64,000 bases of DNA, from positions 1 to 64,000 of the forward strand of contig NZ_BAGF01000025.1 of the NCBI RefSeq assembly GCF_000308755.1, written 5' to 3'. A program made the translations under genes and the position numbers. Position 1 is the first letter of the stretch. Each line of letters starts with the position of its first letter. The notes below the pieces were generated by a model. That model was not told the DNA's origin, did not search any database, and worked only from the letters and a program-made list of their open reading frames with translations. Shown here piece after piece: positions 8,770 through 18,135 of this stretch. This DNA is from Nocardia pneumoniae NBRC 100136 (GTDB lineage: Bacteria; Actinomycetota; Actinomycetes; Mycobacteriales; Mycobacteriaceae).

Positions 8770-9659
8770 AGCGCGCCGAGACCAAGTATCCAGTTGAGGG
8801 AGAGGATCACAATGCATTCGGTGAAGGTGTGGAAGACGATCCAGTCGTAATCGAGCTGAATGTCGATGCCGCCCTGCTGTTACAACATCTGGTCGGCATC
8901 GACTCCTATCCGCTGGTATTGGCCCTACTGCCGAATATCTACCGCATCGAGGATCGAGATCGGGTGCATGCTGTAGTCGCCGCGCAGCTCACCGAGGTGG
9001 GCGTGCTCCAGGACGGTCGCGTGCACCCGGTGGTCGAGCATTGGCTTCAGTGTCTGTACCGGCCGGATGTGGAGCTGGCTGTCCGGATCGTGGACACCGG
9101 CCTGGACGGCGAGCCGAAGGGGATGCTGCGGCTGTCGCTGGTGCGCACGGGCGAGACCCATGTGCTCGCGGTGCGCTCCGACGATCATGTCGTCATCCAG
9201 TCGGTCTTCCAGCAGGACAACGAGCTCGACACCTTGTCGGCCGCCGTCGCGGCCGCGCTCGGTCCGGCGCCGGTGCTGCGGTTCGATCCGATCGCCGCGA
9301 CAGCCGAGCAATTCGGCGAGGTCCCCGACGATCAGGACGAACGGCGGCGTGCCTTGGTGGAACTCGGTGCTGAACCGCATACCGCCGCAGTGCTGAGCCG
9401 GGTGCTGGACGAGGTGGTCCGGCGGGCCGAGGTGGTGGTGATCGAGCACCACGACGGTAGCTCTGCGCAGCCGGAAGTCTGCGTGAACGTGGTGGATACC
9501 CTGTCAGGGCGGTTCATCGTGACTCCGAGCGTCGCGATGGATGGACGGAAGTGGGCCAGATATGCGCCCGGCGACGATGCGGCCTTGCGGTCGGGCATCG
9601 GGGCGCTGATCGACCTGCTGCCCGGCCGAAGTTGGTTCGACACCAGCAGACTGAACTGA
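8766..9659 (+). CDS. espG: ESX secretion chaperone EspG
   Basis: EspG binds the tip of PE-PPE dimers in the cytosol and keeps them soluble for delivery to the secretion machine. The 297-residue product has the expected length and an alternating strand/helix pattern, with characteristic segments such as VVIELNVDAALLLQHLVGI and GMLRLSLVRTGETHVLAVR. The GTG start shares GTGA with the PPE stop, so the chaperone is translated directly after its client. This order, PE-PPE-espG, is that of mycobacterial ESX loci. The call rests on context and fold pattern more than on catalytic residues. Confidence 0.82.
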   Translation: MKRAETKYPVEGEDHNAFGEGVEDDPVVIELNVDAALLLQHLVGIDSYPLVLALLPNIYRIEDRDRVHAVVAAQLTEVGVLQDGRVHPVVEHWLQCLYRPDVELAVRIVDTGLDGEPKGMLRLSLVRTGETHVLAVRSDDHVVIQSVFQQDNELDTLSAAVAAALGPAPVLRFDPIAATAEQFGEVPDDQDERRRALVELGAEPHTAAVLSRVLDEVVRRAEVVVIEHHDGSSAQPEVCVNVVDTLSGRFIVTPSVAMDGRKWARYAPGDDAALRSGIGALIDLLPGRSWFDTSRLN

Positions 9660-9693
9660 ACGTCGGACCGTGGTTGTGGAGAGGACGACGGAA

Positions 9694-11283
9694 ATGAACC
9701 GAGCACCGAGCAGAAACGGTCATTCGGCCGATGCCGCGCGGGCGCGCGGCGGCTACGACGCGTTCTTCGCACCGTCCGGCGAGCTGGCCGACGCGGCCGT
9801 GGCACAAGGGCCCGCCGCCGAGACACGCCAGGATGCCGACACGTTCAGTCACGTCGACCCCATTGTCGGGCCGCCGCGCGAGCCGCAGGCGGAGCCCGAC
9901 CACCGTTCCCAGGGCGTGGTAGCTCCGCCGCCCGTGGCGAGTCCGCCGCTGCCCGGCGCGAGTGTGCCTCCGCCGCAGGTGAATCCTCAAACCCCACAAG
10001 CAAGTGCGGAGTCGTCGCAGGGCAGGGCCCAGCCGCCGCAGGCAAGTGTTCGACCGCCGCAGGCAAATCCGCAGCGCGACTACGCCGCCCCGCCACCGGC
10101 TGGAGGGCAACAGCAGGCGGTCCAGCAACATTCGGCACAGCAGCAGGCCGCCGAGCAGTACCAGACCGAGCAGGCAGCCGAGCCATCCCAGGCGCTCGCA
10201 CGGAACGAACCCGCGTCCGCGAATCAGGATTGGTCGTCCGGATCGGCGACACCGTGGGTTCCCGACCGCGTCGACAGCTCCGCCTATGACTCGACGCCGC
10301 GGATCGAGGTGCTGCCCGCCGCGCTGAGCTCGATCGAGCTGCTCGCCGACATCTCCGCCGCCAAGCGCGCGCAGCTGCGCTCGCAGTCCGGCGTTCGCGG
10401 TGCGCTCAACAAAGTCGGCTTCAATCTTGGGCTTTCGCCTGCGGAGCAGCGAGCCGAGGATCGCCGCAACCGCATTCGCCGACAGCTGACTACGACCTAT
10501 CAGATCGCGGTGGTGAGCGTGAAGGGCGGCGTCGGCCGCACCACCACCGCGGCCACGCTCGGCTCGACGTTCGCCAGCCTGCGCCCGGACCGGGTGGTCG
10601 CGATCGACGCGAACCCGGACTTCGGCGACTTGGCGACCCGTACCGCCAGGCATCCATACGGGCTGACCTTGCGCGACCTGGCGCAGTCGCAGAACCTGGA
10701 CGCGTTCTCCGCGGTGCAGTCGTTCACCTCGATCAACTCGGCCGACCTCGCCGTGATCGCCTCGCCGTGGACGACCGAGGCCACCGAGGCGCTCTCCGGC
10801 CAGGAATACCGCACCGCGGTAGAGGTTTTGCGCCGTCACTTCAACCTGCTGCTGGTCGACTGCGGGACCGGTGTGCTCGATTCGGCGACCGCGTCGGTGT
10901 TGCAGACCAGTGACGCCGTCGTGGTGGTGACCCCGGCCACCGTCGGCGGCGTGACCGGGGCGGTGGCCACCCTGAACTGGCTGAGCTCGCACGGCTTGCA
11001 GCATCTGATCGCCAAGTCGATTGTCGGGATCGTGCATCACCAGCCGCTGAAACCGACCGTCGACGTGGACGCGATCGAGAAGCTGTTCGCGACCGCGCAG
11101 CGTCCGACCCGCGTGCTGCCCTACGACGCGCACCTGGCCGAAGGCGGCGAGATCGACCTCCGATTGCTGGAGAAGGACACCGTGCTCGCGTTCGAGGAAC
11201 TGGCCGCCTGGCTGGCCGACGGATTCCCCGGATACCTCGCCGGTGGCGCCGACAACTCCGGTGATCATGGAGCGTGGCGATGA
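9694..11283 (+). CDS. EspI-like MinD/ParA-type ATPase
   Basis: 529-residue protein with an N-terminal half (to about residue 195) that is disordered and rich in Pro, Gln and Ala, then a basic segment, then a MinD/ParA-like NTPase domain from about residue 268. The P-loop reads KGGVGRTTT, with Arg where the nucleotide-binding Lys is usual. Further motifs are VVAIDANPDFGDL and LLLVDCGTGVLDS (Walker B-like). EspI proteins of ESX-1 and ESX-2 loci have this architecture and are linked to ATP-dependent control of secretion. The ATG at 9694 follows GGAGAGG at a good distance; an upstream GTG at 9670 is possible. The stop overlaps eccD as ATGA. Confidence 0.8.
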   Translation: MNRAPSRNGHSADAARARGGYDAFFAPSGELADAAVAQGPAAETRQDADTFSHVDPIVGPPREPQAEPDHRSQGVVAPPPVASPPLPGASVPPPQVNPQTPQASAESSQGRAQPPQASVRPPQANPQRDYAAPPPAGGQQQAVQQHSAQQQAAEQYQTEQAAEPSQALARNEPASANQDWSSGSATPWVPDRVDSSAYDSTPRIEVLPAALSSIELLADISAAKRAQLRSQSGVRGALNKVGFNLGLSPAEQRAEDRRNRIRRQLTTTYQIAVVSVKGGVGRTTTAATLGSTFASLRPDRVVAIDANPDFGDLATRTARHPYGLTLRDLAQSQNLDAFSAVQSFTSINSADLAVIASPWTTEATEALSGQEYRTAVEVLRRHFNLLLVDCGTGVLDSATASVLQTSDAVVVVTPATVGGVTGAVATLNWLSSHGLQHLIAKSIVGIVHHQPLKPTVDVDAIEKLFATAQRPTRVLPYDAHLAEGGEIDLRLLEKDTVLAFEELAAWLADGFPGYLAGGADNSGDHGAWR

Positions 11284-12803
11284 GCACTGCCGTCGCGCCC
11301 GCGCCCGCCGGGACGCAGTCGTCGGCGGAGGTCGCACGGGCCAGGATCGCCGTGATGGTCGCTTCCTACCAGGTCGACGTGGTGGTGCCGACCAAGTTCA
11401 CCATCGAGACGTTCATCGACGATCTGCTGGTGGTGCTGGCCTCGGCGATCGATGACGAGAGCGTGGACTTCACCCCGCCGCAGGGCCAGTGGAGCCTGGC
11501 CCGCCCCGGTGAGCCGCCGATGCCGCGCTGGCGCAGCCTCGCCGACCACGACGTCACCGACGGCACCGTGTTGATGCTGTCGGTCGTCGAGTCGGCGGAA
11601 GTGTTCACGCCGGTGGTCGAGGACATCACCGACGCGCTCGCCTTGATCAACGAGCGTGAGTTCGCCGAATTCGACGCGAACACCGCGGTGATCGTCGGTC
11701 TCACCGCGCTGGGCATCGGTGCGTCCGCGGTGGCCGCGATGCTGTCCTGGTCGTGGACCATGACCGGTTCGGTCGCGTGGTGCGGGCTGCCCGCCTTGCT
11801 GCTCGGCGCGCTGTGCTGGGCCGGAGCGGCGATCGCGCGCCGCCGCGACGCTCCGGCCAAGATCTGCCTCGGCTTGTCGCTGGCGGCCACGCCGCTGCTG
11901 TTCGCGGGCGGCGCGATGCTGGTGCCGCCCGCCTACGGCCAGCCAGGGCCGTTCGCCGCGGCGAACCTCGCGGCCGGAGCGGTGGTCGCCGCGGTGGCCG
12001 CCGCCACCATGATGCGGTTGAGCGGACTCGGCATCGCGACGCTGATGGCGGTGACGGTGCTCGGCGTCGCCCTGACCGCCGCGGCTCTGCCGCTGACCTA
12101 CGTGGATCTGTCCGTGGGTCAGGTCGCCGGTGGCGCCGCGTTCGTCGGCATCGTGCTGCTGACCATGGCGCCGCGAATCGCCGTGGTGATCGCGCGTATC
12201 CGGCCGCCGGATCTGCCCGACCCGGGCAACGAGGTCTCCCCGACGACGCTGACCGACATCTTCGACGCCGAGACGGTGCGTGACGGTGACGAGCACACCG
12301 AAGAAAACGAACGGCAGCGCCAGAGCACCGAGGTGGGCATCGAGAGTCGCGCCCGGCTGGCGGTGACCAGCCTGCGCGGCCTGATCGCCTCGATCTCCAC
12401 CGTGCTCGCGGTCTCCGCGGTGATCTCGGCCGCGGTCAGCCCCGGCGGCATCCGCGAGATCGTCATGGCCGCCGCGATCGCGGGCTTGCTGGCGATGCGC
12501 TCACGCTGGCATCCGGACCGGGTGCAAGCGATCGCCTTGATCACCGCCTCCGCCGTGACCGTGTGCGGCGTGGGTTTTGTCTTGGTCGGCGCGTATGAAA
12601 CCCCGGTCGCGCGTCTGGTGGTCGGATTGGTGGTGGTCCTCGCGGCCATCGCGGCCTGCGTCGCGGCGATCCGGTTGCCCGGCAAGCGACTCTCCCCGGT
12701 GACCCGGCGGGTCATCGACCTGGTGGAGTACGCGCTCATCCTGGTGGTTCCGGTGATCGCCTTCTGGATCATGGGCGTCTACACCGCGATGCGAGGGATC
12801 TGA
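11280..12803 (+). CDS. eccD: Type VII secretion integral membrane protein EccD
   Basis: EccD forms the central membrane barrel of the ESX complex. The 507-residue product starts with a ubiquitin-like domain (about residues 20-105) and continues with about eleven membrane helices. A cytosolic loop with many charged residues (about 315-355) separates two groups of helices. The start is taken at the ATG that overlaps the previous stop, with GGAG 7 nt before it; GTG at 11274 is in frame but has no better site. The stop shares TGATG with mycP. Family length and topology are as expected. Confidence 0.94.
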   Translation: MSTAVAPAPAGTQSSAEVARARIAVMVASYQVDVVVPTKFTIETFIDDLLVVLASAIDDESVDFTPPQGQWSLARPGEPPMPRWRSLADHDVTDGTVLMLSVVESAEVFTPVVEDITDALALINEREFAEFDANTAVIVGLTALGIGASAVAAMLSWSWTMTGSVAWCGLPALLLGALCWAGAAIARRRDAPAKICLGLSLAATPLLFAGGAMLVPPAYGQPGPFAAANLAAGAVVAAVAAATMMRLSGLGIATLMAVTVLGVALTAAALPLTYVDLSVGQVAGGAAFVGIVLLTMAPRIAVVIARIRPPDLPDPGNEVSPTTLTDIFDAETVRDGDEHTEENERQRQSTEVGIESRARLAVTSLRGLIASISTVLAVSAVISAAVSPGGIREIVMAAAIAGLLAMRSRWHPDRVQAIALITASAVTVCGVGFVLVGAYETPVARLVVGLVVVLAAIAACVAAIRLPGKRLSPVTRRVIDLVEYALILVVPVIAFWIMGVYTAMRGI

Positions 12804-14161
12804 TGAAGGTCGGCAGCGCCGCTGTGGCGGTTCTGGCCGGAGTGCTGCTGGCCGTCCCGGCCGCGCCCGCCATCGCGTTGGAACCACCGCAGGTCGTGGT
12901 GGGTTCGCCGCCCGCGGATGATCCGCCAGGGCCCGAACTCCCGACGAAGCAGGACAAGGGCTGTTTGGCGGCGGGTCTGCTGCCGGACAGCGACGTGTCT
13001 CGGGTGCCGCCACCGGAACTCGCGCTGGATCTGCGCCGCGCTCGGGCGCTGAGCCGGGGCGCGGGCGTCACCGTCGCCGTGATCGATACCGGTGTGACTC
13101 CCCATCCGCGCCTGCCCAACCTCATCGGCGGCGGCGACTACGTGGCGGCGGGTGGCGACGGTCTCTCCGACTGCGATGCGCACGGCACGCTGGTCGCCGG
13201 GATCATCGGCGCCGCCTCGGATCCCGCGGACGGATTCGCCGGTGTCGCCCCAGACGCGCGGATCATCTCCATTCGCACTCGTTCCGGCGCGTTCAGCCTC
13301 GAACGACCGAGTTCCGATCGCGACCTGCAACTTTCGATCGACCTGCGCACCATGGCGCGAGCGATCACCCGCGCGGCGAACCAAGGCGCCGGGGTGATTA
13401 CGGTGTCACTGCCGATCTGTGTGCCCGCGGACGCGCAGGTGGACCAGTCCATGTTGTCGGCGGCCATCGGCCATGCGGTGCACGTTCGCGGGGCGCTCAT
13501 CGTCGCGGGCGCGGGCAACACCGCCGGCACCGCCAACTGCGCGCAGAATCCCGACATCGATCCGACCCGGCCCGCCGACTCCCGCAACTGGCGGGACGTG
13601 AAGACCATCTCCACGCCGGGCTGGTTCGGCGCCGACGTGCTCACCGTCGGATTCACCACCGCGACCGGTGCGCCGATGCAGGATTCACTGAACGGGCCAT
13701 GGGTTTCGGTGGCCGCGCCGGGAACCGGCATCGAGTCGCTCGGTCCCGGCGGCGGCGGTCTGATCAACGGAGTCGGCACTCCCGACAAGCTGGTTCCGGT
13801 GGGCGGCGCGTCGTTCGCCGCGGCCTACGTCAGCGGGGTCGCCGCGCTGTTGCGCTCGCGGTTCCCCAACGAGACCCCGGCTGAGATCGCCGCCCGTTTG
13901 CAGGCCAGCGCGCACGCGCCCGCCCGCGGCATCGATAACGCGGTGGGCGCGGGCATGATCGACCCCCTGGCCGCGCTGAGCTACCGGACGCCCCCGAAGC
14001 AGCCCGCCGGGCTGTTCCGGTCCTCGGAGCTGCCCATGCCCGCCCCGCCGCGCCCGAAGGATCCGCTGCCTGCGATCACCGCGACCGTCGTGATCGCCGT
14101 CGCCATGCTGCTCGGCCTCGCGGGCAGTCACGCGAACTCCCTGATGCGGAGGCGGCGGTGA
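12803..14161 (+). CDS. mycP: Mycosin, ESX-associated subtilisin-like protease
   Basis: MycP is a membrane-anchored periplasmic serine protease that stabilises the ESX complex. The 452-residue protein has a signal peptide (cleavage probably after AIA, about residue 25), the catalytic Asp in VAVIDTG (D95), His in DAHGTLVAG (H127) and Ser in GGASFAAAYVSG (S337). A C-terminal membrane helix (about 425-442) is followed by MRRRR. The serine motif is usually GTSFAAP; here it is GASFAAA, with Ala replacing both Thr and Pro. It is translationally coupled to eccD and to eccE by 1-nt and 4-nt overlaps. Confidence 0.94.
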   Translation: MKVGSAAVAVLAGVLLAVPAAPAIALEPPQVVVGSPPADDPPGPELPTKQDKGCLAAGLLPDSDVSRVPPPELALDLRRARALSRGAGVTVAVIDTGVTPHPRLPNLIGGGDYVAAGGDGLSDCDAHGTLVAGIIGAASDPADGFAGVAPDARIISIRTRSGAFSLERPSSDRDLQLSIDLRTMARAITRAANQGAGVITVSLPICVPADAQVDQSMLSAAIGHAVHVRGALIVAGAGNTAGTANCAQNPDIDPTRPADSRNWRDVKTISTPGWFGADVLTVGFTTATGAPMQDSLNGPWVSVAAPGTGIESLGPGGGGLINGVGTPDKLVPVGGASFAAAYVSGVAALLRSRFPNETPAEIAARLQASAHAPARGIDNAVGAGMIDPLAALSYRTPPKQPAGLFRSSELPMPAPPRPKDPLPAITATVVIAVAMLLGLAGSHANSLMRRRR

Positions 14162-15882
14162 GCTTTCCGAGCGTCCGGGTCGGCGGCGTCGAGCGCGGTC
14201 CTTTCGCGGCCTTCGTCGTCGTCGGCAGCCCGCTGCTGGTCGGTCTGTCGGCCAAGACACCCTGGTGGGTCAGCGCGGTGGTCGTCACGGTCCTGGTCAC
14301 GACGGTGACCGTCCGGGTGAACGGTCGCACCGGCGCGCGCTGGCTGCTCGACTGGATGGGCTACCGATCCGGCCGGACCACACGGGCGCGGGAACGGGAG
14401 CGACAGGCCCGAATCCGGGATGTCCAAGTCGCGGCAGGTGTTTGCGGCATCAACGAGGCGGGCGACACGCTGATCGCGATGATCCAGCTCGCGCCGAACC
14501 TGGACCTGCCCACCGTCATCGGAGAGCGAACGCTCTACACCGAGGACACCATTCCGGTCGATCTCCTGTATCCGATGCTGGACCAGTTCGGCATTTCGAT
14601 CGACATCGATATCGTCACCACCGGGCAGCGTGTTCGTTCCGCGGGCAGTTACAGCATGCTCTACGACCAGCTGATCGGCTCCCACCCGGTGGTCGGCGAC
14701 CGGCTGACCTGGCTGGTGGTCCGGCTCGACCAGGAACGCAACTTGGCCGCGCTGAGCAAGCGCGGCCCATGCTCGGTGGTCGCGCCCAAGGCGCTGGCCA
14801 GCGCCGCGCATCGGATAGCGGGGCGGCTACGCGAACGCGGCATCGCCGCGCACGCGCTGCCCGCCGACGCCTTGCGGGACGCGACGCGCTTGCTGCACGC
14901 CGGTGTCGAACTGACCGATCTGCGGGAGACCTGGAGCAACCTGGAGTCGTCGGTACCCGGTCGTTGCGTGACCAGCTTCCTGATCGACTGGTCCCGCTTG
15001 GATGGGGTCGGCCTGGACGATTGCTGGACCTGGAACCGCGGCCGCACCACGCTGGTGGTGAGTCTGACCGATGACGCAGACGGGCCGCGCGCGCTGGTCC
15101 GGTTCATCGGTCCGGCCCTGACCACCTCCCCGCCGGAGTACCTGCGGCTTCTGCGCGGCGACCAGTCCACGGCGCTGATGGCGTCGTTGCCCACCGGCTA
15201 CTCGGTTCGCGCCTTGCGCGGCTTCGAGTCCGGCTCCGACGTCGCACCCGCCGACCTCGTCGCCGAACTGACCATCGCGATCGGACCGAACGGACAGATC
15301 CTGGGTGCGATCAGCGGCCAGCCGCGGCACACTCTGGCGCTGCCGCTGTTCGACCCGGCCCGGTACAACCCGCGCAGGCGCACCATCGACGTGCACGCGG
15401 TGCTGCCGGTCGCGCAGCAGATCATCTTGCGGGCGATGGTGGTCGGCGCGGACGTGGAGATCCATTCGGCGCGACCGGACAGCTGGCGTCAGCTCGTCAC
15501 CGCGGTCGGTGACCCCCGCTCCATGCGGATGGCCGATCCGAACGCCGGAGGACCAAGAGCCCAGAACGACGCGGCGGCCGACAGCCCCGCCACGATCGCC
15601 GTCTTCGACCACCTGCCACCGCGGGCGTCCAGCGCACAGACGACGGTCACCATCAGCGAGCCCGGCGGTCCGCGCAGGCGTGCGGTCGATCTCGCGATCA
15701 ATCAGGTCAGCGCGACCGCGGTGGACGTGAGCATTCCGATGCGCACGGTGCGGGTCGACCTCATCGAGCCGAGAGGCGAAACACGATATTTCGATACTGT
15801 CGACGGTCCGCCCGCGCCTGCCGCTCGGGCCTCTGCACCCGTGGTTGCACCTCCGCAACCGGGTGGCCGTCGCGTGAGTTGA
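14158..15882 (+). CDS. eccE: Type VII secretion protein EccE
   Basis: EccE is the peripheral subunit of the ESX membrane complex. The 574-residue protein begins with two close membrane helices (about residues 15-32 and 38-54), then a basic RTTRARERERQAR stretch and a long soluble domain typical of the family. The final ~40 residues are Pro/Ala-rich. GTGA overlap with the mycP stop fixes the start. This is the last core gene of the locus. Confidence 0.9.
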   Translation: MSFPSVRVGGVERGPFAAFVVVGSPLLVGLSAKTPWWVSAVVVTVLVTTVTVRVNGRTGARWLLDWMGYRSGRTTRARERERQARIRDVQVAAGVCGINEAGDTLIAMIQLAPNLDLPTVIGERTLYTEDTIPVDLLYPMLDQFGISIDIDIVTTGQRVRSAGSYSMLYDQLIGSHPVVGDRLTWLVVRLDQERNLAALSKRGPCSVVAPKALASAAHRIAGRLRERGIAAHALPADALRDATRLLHAGVELTDLRETWSNLESSVPGRCVTSFLIDWSRLDGVGLDDCWTWNRGRTTLVVSLTDDADGPRALVRFIGPALTTSPPEYLRLLRGDQSTALMASLPTGYSVRALRGFESGSDVAPADLVAELTIAIGPNGQILGAISGQPRHTLALPLFDPARYNPRRRTIDVHAVLPVAQQIILRAMVVGADVEIHSARPDSWRQLVTAVGDPRSMRMADPNAGGPRAQNDAAADSPATIAVFDHLPPRASSAQTTVTISEPGGPRRRAVDLAINQVSATAVDVSIPMRTVRVDLIEPRGETRYFDTVDGPPAPAARASAPVVAPPQPGGRRVS

Positions 15883-15898
15883 CGGGAGCGGTCGGTTA

Positions 15899-16252
15899 AT
15901 GTCTATCACCGTGGTTGCGGACACCCATTCCGATGGCGGCGATCTCCCTCATCAGGACGCCGGGGACGCGCTGACTCCCAGGCAGGCCGCCGCCGCGATC
16001 TTCTCCAGCCGGTTGTCGGAGCTGATCGCGGAGTCCGTCGTGTCCACCGAGGACGGATCGACGCGTTCGCTGACGCTCTATTCGCTGGCGCAGCACCTGG
16101 AGTTGGCCTACCCGGACGTGCCGGTGTCGCAGTCCGGTCTGTACCGGCTCATCCACGGTGACGCGATCCCGCGGCTGGACTTGGTGATCGCGCTGGCGCG
16201 GGTTTTCGACGTGCCGCCGGAGTACTTCGTGACCGAGGAGAAGAAGCGCTGA
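15899..16252 (+). CDS. Small XRE-type helix-turn-helix protein
   Basis: 117-residue DNA-binding protein 16 bp after eccE, probably in the same transcript. A helix-turn-helix occupies about residues 62-108: SLAQHLELAYPDVPVSQSGL then RLIHGDAIPRLDLVIALARVFDVPPEYF, the pattern of Cro/C1-type and EspR-like domains where the protein ends with a pEYF-like motif. It is shorter than EspR and has a different N-terminus, so I do not call it espR. A role in controlling the ESX operon is plausible from position only. Confidence 0.75.
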   Translation: MSITVVADTHSDGGDLPHQDAGDALTPRQAAAAIFSSRLSELIAESVVSTEDGSTRSLTLYSLAQHLELAYPDVPVSQSGLYRLIHGDAIPRLDLVIALARVFDVPPEYFVTEEKKR

Positions 16253-16268
16253 ACCGGCCTCTCGGCTG

Positions 16269-16284
16269 TTCCCTCCAGCGGGAA
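16269..16284. promoter_or_regulatory. TTCCC-N6-GGGAA palindrome before membrane-protein gene
   Basis: Perfect TTCCC-TCCAGC-GGGAA dyad 45 bp before the ATG at 16330. A -10-like TACGAT lies at 16317-16322, 7 nt before the start codon, and no ribosome site is visible, so the mRNA is probably leaderless. The palindrome would then sit near the -35 region, fitting an operator. Confidence 0.5.
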
Positions 16285-16329
16285 TAGCGGGAGCTCGGCG
16301 GGCTGGGCGCGCCGGATACGATCCGGTTC

Positions 16330-17346
16330 ATGCCCGATGAGGACGCGGGAGACGTTTTTCTCCGTCATCGAGGCGCGGTACTGGAGGCTTTGCTGTCCGA
16401 TCCGTCGTTCGGGCCTTCGGCCGCGCCGCCCAGCGACAGTCCGGACTTCGGCACCGCGTCGCTCGGGCTTCCCGACCTCGATCCGGACTCCGAGCCGGTG
16501 GCGCCGCGGCGCCGCGGCGGTGACGGCCCGAGGGCCAGCGAGCGAATCCTCGCGCTGCTGAACGGGCAGACCCAGGACACGACGTCCGCAATGGATTTCG
16601 CGAGCGACTACTCCGCGGCCGCGGCGCGCTCGAACACGCCGGAACCGGAACCAGAACCAGAACGTCCTGCGGCCACCCAGTCCAACCGGCTCGCGCCTGC
16701 GCAACAGGTGGCCAAGGACGCGCTGGTTCAGCTGCGCAAACCGCGGGTGGCGTTGATTGTCGCCGCGGTGGTCGCGGTGCTTCTGGTGCTGCTGCTGGTG
16801 ACCACCGGTGGCGGCGACTCGAAGAACACGGCGCAGAACCAGCTGCTGGTCGTCACGCCGCCGCCGACCTCAGCGGCGCCGACGACGTCGGCCGCTCCGG
16901 CGGCGGGCTCGATCATCCAGGTGAAGTCCGCGGAGTCGAAATGCCCGCCGGGCAGCACCTCGGCGATGGACGCCTTCTCCGGGCAATCGGGCAAGGCGTG
17001 GTCGTGCGTGCGCGCCTACAAGGTCGACGGCCAGGTGATCACCATCGACCTGGGCAAGACCTACCAGATCGACTCGATCGGCATCGTGCCCGGCTGGGAC
17101 AACATCAGTGCGGACGGTATCGATCAGTGGTCGAAATACCGCACCGTGAGCCGGGTTTCGTACCAGTTCGACGACGGCAACAAGACCGTCTACACCCAGC
17201 CGACCCTCGATCAGCGCACCTTGGTGGTGACCAAGATCGAGCCCACCGTGAGCGCGTCGAAGATCGTGCTGACTGTGCTGGAATCCAAAGGCGGTCCTTC
17301 GATCAACACCACCGCCATCTCCTCGATCGTGGTCACGGGGCGCTGA
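16330..17346 (+). CDS. Single-pass membrane protein with discoidin-like outer domain
   Basis: 338 residues. The first ~140 are cytosolic, acidic and Pro-rich (PEPEPEPERP), one membrane helix spans about 141-161, and after a Thr/Ala/Pro linker a domain at about 200-338 shows the jelly-roll pattern of discoidin (F5/8 C) folds: ITIDLGKTYQIDSIGIVPGWDN, then WSKYRTVSRVSYQFDDGN. Two cysteines (in KCPP and WSCVR) could form a disulfide. Such domains often bind glycans at the cell surface. It probably forms a unit with the next gene, one base away, and may be an accessory to the ESX system next door, but nothing proves that. The start is probably leaderless. Confidence 0.75.
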   Translation: MPDEDAGDVFLRHRGAVLEALLSDPSFGPSAAPPSDSPDFGTASLGLPDLDPDSEPVAPRRRGGDGPRASERILALLNGQTQDTTSAMDFASDYSAAAARSNTPEPEPEPERPAATQSNRLAPAQQVAKDALVQLRKPRVALIVAAVVAVLLVLLLVTTGGGDSKNTAQNQLLVVTPPPTSAAPTTSAAPAAGSIIQVKSAESKCPPGSTSAMDAFSGQSGKAWSCVRAYKVDGQVITIDLGKTYQIDSIGIVPGWDNISADGIDQWSKYRTVSRVSYQFDDGNKTVYTQPTLDQRTLVVTKIEPTVSASKIVLTVLESKGGPSINTTAISSIVVTGR

Positions 17347-17347
17347 G

Positions 17348-18046
17348 GTGTCCACGCTGCGCGAGCTGGTCTGCGAGTACTGCGGGCATCGCAACACCGG
17401 TGCCAATTCCCGGTGCGCGCACTGCGGTGCGCCGCTGCGGTCGTCGGGGGACAAGTCCGTCGTCGAGCGCAAGCTGCCCACCCAGGTGGCCGAGGTTGCC
17501 GAGAAGGTCGGCGCGGAGGCGGAGAAAGCGGTCGCCGAGACCAAGAAGATCGTCGGCAAGACGTATCCGCTCTGGCAGTGGCGTGCCGTCGGAATCGCGA
17601 TCGTGGTCATGATCGTTGCCGCCGTCTTCGGTGTCCGCTCCTGCTCGATGCCTTTTCCCGTGGTTCCGAGCGGCGACACACAGGCACAAGCCATGCCGGG
17701 TCTGCTGCGGTCCGCGGCATCGTGTCAGCCGCTGGACAACACCGGGCGCGGCGAGAAGTGCGTCATCGCGGCCGACAACCCGATGCTCTTCGGCGGTATC
17801 GCCGGTGGTAGGGATCTGACCTTCTATTCCGAGCTGGTCCAGCCGGATCAGCTGTCGGACACCATGTCCCGCTGGCGCAACGCCCGCGCGGTCGTGCTCG
17901 TCGACGGGCCCGTCTATGTGGCGATCAGCCCCTCGGCAACCGTCTGGTACGCGGACACCCGGGCCGGTTTCCGGTTGGAGACAGGGACATTCGCCGGTCA
18001 GACGGCCGCCCGGACCTTTGTCTCGCGGGCGGGACTGGTCCGCTGA
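17348..18046 (+). CDS. Zinc-ribbon membrane protein
   Basis: 232-residue protein starting at a GTG one base after the previous stop. The N-terminus holds a zinc ribbon (CEYC at about 9-12, CAHC at about 24-27), then an Ala/Glu/Lys coiled-coil-like stretch, a membrane helix at about 82-100 and an extracellular domain with two cysteines (CQP and CVI) that likely pair. No enzymatic motif is seen. Its tight linkage with the discoidin-like protein suggests a two-component surface assembly; the function is unknown. Confidence 0.75.
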   Translation: MSTLRELVCEYCGHRNTGANSRCAHCGAPLRSSGDKSVVERKLPTQVAEVAEKVGAEAEKAVAETKKIVGKTYPLWQWRAVGIAIVVMIVAAVFGVRSCSMPFPVVPSGDTQAQAMPGLLRSAASCQPLDNTGRGEKCVIAADNPMLFGGIAGGRDLTFYSELVQPDQLSDTMSRWRNARAVVLVDGPVYVAISPSATVWYADTRAGFRLETGTFAGQTAARTFVSRAGLVR

Positions 18047-18135
18047 CACGGCACCGTCCGCCTCGTCCGGCCGAAGAAACGCCCTGATCCGGACGCCGTA
18101 ACCCGTATCTGCTACGGAAAATTATTGTTACACTG

